From: Bryobacterales bacterium
GTDB lineage: Bacteria; Acidobacteriota; Terriglobia; Bryobacterales; Bryobacteraceae
Reading direction: 5' to 3'
DNA length: 13,201 bases
NCBI GenBank assembly: GCA_003139735.1
Contig: PLGA01000169.1
Location: 1 to 13,201, forward strand
Part shown: positions 12,006 to 13,201 of the stretch, piece after piece
Position numbering within the stretch: the first letter of the stretch is position 1
Layout: each line of letters starts with the position of its first letter
Notes under the pieces: generated by a model
What the model was told of the DNA's origin: nothing
Databases searched by the model: none
Seen by the model: only the letters and a program-made list of their open reading frames with translations
Made by a program: the position numbers and the translations under genes

Positions 12006-12101
12006 ATGCGTACAATCACTCTCGAAGAACATTTCACCACGCCGGAATTTCTGAAAGCCACCCCGAGCTGCGAGCGCTTCCCACAGCCCCCTGTAACGTA
12101 A
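12006..12101 (+). pseudogene. N-terminal fragment of an amidohydrolase-2 family enzyme
   Basis: A 31-codon frame begins MRTITLEEHFTTPEFLKATP and then reads SCERFPQPPVT before a TAA. The MRTITLEEHFxTPxFL start is that of metal-dependent amidohydrolase-2 hydrolases (about 300-340 residues). After about 20 residues the similarity ends, so only the first strand of the barrel remains. It is a scrap of a former gene, broken shortly before the prlF operator at 12106. Confidence 0.6.
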
Positions 12102-12105
12102 GCAC

Positions 12106-12121
12106 AGATGTGATAACATCT
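12106..12121. promoter_or_regulatory. Palindrome upstream of prlF
   Basis: A perfect inverted repeat AGATGT-GATA-ACATCT ends just before the Shine-Dalgarno GGAGGGG (12125-12131) and 14 bases before the prlF ATG. Its place suggests an autoregulatory operator for PrlF; no clear -35/-10 pair is recognisable around it. Confidence 0.5.
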
Positions 12122-12135
12122 TCTGGAGGGGAATT

Positions 12136-12516
12136 ATGCCAGCCACCAAAACCAAGTCCGTCCGCACAGCCGAGGCTTCCACTGAAAACGAGTACCGTGG
12201 CAAGCGGACGCGCACGGGGAACTCCTATGCTTTTCGCTTTGATCGTGCTCTCTTCAAAAGCCATCCCGAATTTGCCGGAGAGGTCAAGGCCCACGTGATC
12301 GCGCCCGGCCGGATGCTGGTATCCGTTGCCGAGCCGGTCACCGAACGCCGCGATCCCGTGATGCAATCGTTCCTTGCCTTCCTCGCGAATGATATTGCCA
12401 AGGCGCCTGAAAGGGTCAAGCCGATGAGCCGCGAACTGGCGGGCCGCATTGACCGCTTGGTCGAGGAAGTTTCCGTCTCTTGCAATGAATCTCTCGATGA
12501 GGAAAGCCTGCTCTGA
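12136..12516 (+). CDS. prlF: Antitoxin, PrlF/SohA family
   Basis: A 126-residue protein. After a variable N-terminus it has NSYAFRFDRALFKSHPEFAG, then VKAHVIAPGRMLVSV, ending the beta-rich N-terminal part, and RRDPVMQSFLAFLANDIAKA, a motif very characteristic of PrlF antitoxins (DPVxxxFLxFLxxDI). PrlF neutralises the RNase YhaV and represses the operon. The first 20 or so residues (MPATKTKSVRTAEAST) are longer than in the E. coli protein, but the strong GGAGGGG four bases before the ATG supports this start. The stop overlaps the yhaV start as TGATG. The gene is intact. Confidence 0.9.
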   Translation: MPATKTKSVRTAEASTENEYRGKRTRTGNSYAFRFDRALFKSHPEFAGEVKAHVIAPGRMLVSVAEPVTERRDPVMQSFLAFLANDIAKAPERVKPMSRELAGRIDRLVEEVSVSCNESLDEESLL

Positions 12517-12971
12517 TGGAGGCCAATGGCTGGACGCTCTACCTGCATCCGCTCTTTCAGCAGCAGTTGGAGAAATTAACCGCCCTGGTGGAAACTCTGC
12601 AAGCGAAAGACCCGCTGCGCTACAAGGAACAGTCGGCCACGAAGCTCCTTACCACGATCAATTGTCATATGCGCGAGATCATTCCGCGTGATCCCAATGC
12701 GGCGGAGTTCCGTCAGGGCAATACGCTGGGCGCGGACAATCGCCAATGGTTCCGGGCGAAATTCCACGAGCGTTATCGCCTTTTCTTTCGCTTTTCCAGC
12801 AAAGAGAAAGTGATCGTTTATGCCTGGGTGAACGACGAGAGCACGCTGCGCAAGGCCGGATCAAGTTATCAGTTGTCAGTTCAGAAGCCATTAGCTATCA
12901 GCGGTCAACGCGCAGCGCACATCGATCAAGAATCAAGCACTGCGGGGTCTTTACGGAATACTGACGACTGA
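12516..12971 (+). CDS. yhaV: Toxin YhaV with replaced C-terminus
   Basis: A 151-residue frame. Residues 1-115 match YhaV closely: NGWTLYLHPLFQQQLEKLTA, KDPLRYKEQSATKLL, FRQGNTLGADNRQWFRAKFH, ERYRLFFRFSSKEKVIVYAW and VNDESTLRKAGS. YhaV is a RelE-fold RNase. In E. coli YhaV a further segment with a D-A-Y-x-V-F-x-x-M-L-like motif follows. Here residues 116-151 (SYQLSVQKPLAISGQRAAHI and onward) are unrelated and come from DNA with many TATCAG/TGTCAG/TGAC words that looks intergenic. The RNase core is present, but the lost tail may reduce stability or activity. The overlap TGATG with prlF shows coupling. It may be inactive. Confidence 0.85.
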   Translation: MEANGWTLYLHPLFQQQLEKLTALVETLQAKDPLRYKEQSATKLLTTINCHMREIIPRDPNAAEFRQGNTLGADNRQWFRAKFHERYRLFFRFSSKEKVIVYAWVNDESTLRKAGSSYQLSVQKPLAISGQRAAHIDQESSTAGSLRNTDD

Positions 12972-13017
12972 CCACCGGCCACGAACTAGGGGCGAAGCAG
13001 AAGCAGAACAACAGACA

Positions 13018-13201
13018 AGCCCCGGCAGGGGCGACAGACCGTAGCCCATAGCGTGAGCTATGGGTGACGAGTTCGAGTAAATTCCTCTCAAGCCCCAGAG
13101 GGGCGAAAGAACAAGTCGCTGGCGCCCTCCAGCGCCAGTCCCAAAAAATACGATTGCCCCGTTACCTCGCGCCGTGATTTCTTTCGCCCCTGCCGGGGCT
13201 C
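13018..13201. repeat. Cluster of REP-like palindromes
   Basis: Three copies of a GC-rich unit occur: GCCCCGGCAGGGGCGACAG at 13019-13037, AGCCCCAGAGGGGCGAAAGA at 13091-13110, and the inverted copy CTTTCGCCCCTGCCGGGGCT at 13181-13200. Between them lie two strong hairpins, CCCATAGC-GTGA-GCTATGGG (13045-13064) and CTGGCGC-CCTCCA-GCGCCAG (13119-13138). No frame is coding here. Such intergenic palindromic blocks resemble REP-type elements; the block may also end transcription from yhaV. It runs off the window edge. Confidence 0.7.

Noticed and set aside
1..13201. Integron cassette array
   Set aside because: Many small TA genes suggested it, but orientations are mixed and no integrase gene or recurrent attC-type site separates the genes.

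Overview
The window is a GC-rich bacterial stretch. I infer a soil acidobacterium of the Bryobacterales/Solibacter type. That rests on a TIG/IPT surface-protein fragment, an amidohydrolase fragment starting like the acidobacterial paralogues, and the dense repertoire of toxin-antitoxin (TA) genes. Nothing in the window fixes the taxonomy. There is no rRNA, tRNA, CRISPR array, integrase or intact insertion sequence that I can recognise.

Layout. Bases 1-256 hold the end of an unidentified minus-strand frame. Bases 301-1740 hold two plus-strand TA operons: a ribbon-helix-helix antitoxin with MazF behind a perfect palindromic operator, then a Phd-type VapB with a PIN toxin VapC. A minus-strand block (4550 to 1785) follows. 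It contains a HicB antitoxin, a frameshifted PIN fragment, a chain of tiny overlapping frames (two with cysteine motifs), a frameshifted mazF, and a complete AAA ATPase of the DUF4143 family. A 207-bp dispersed repeat (4589-4795), a TIG/IPT fragment, a decayed relBE pair, an intact vapBC operon with a strong promoter/operator, and a solitary Phd antitoxin come next.

The centre (6510-7740) is nearly gene-free. It includes a two-unit tandem repeat of 180-bp period just upstream of a phage terminase pair (small subunit 7744-8184, large subunit 8281-10176). No other phage gene accompanies the terminase. The right part has an AbrB-type antitoxin with a second MazF (minus strand), the second copy of the dispersed repeat (11058-11261), higBA, an amidohydrolase scrap, prlF with a yhaV whose C-terminus has been replaced, and a terminal block of palindromic GC-rich repeats.

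Together this is an accessory island of about ten TA loci from at least six families, intact and decaying, around an orphan terminase module. Each TA pair is probably a self-contained, autoregulated unit: overlapping stop and start codons couple antitoxin and toxin, and several carry palindromes at the promoter. The repeats and gene fragments suggest build-up by repeated insertion and deletion.
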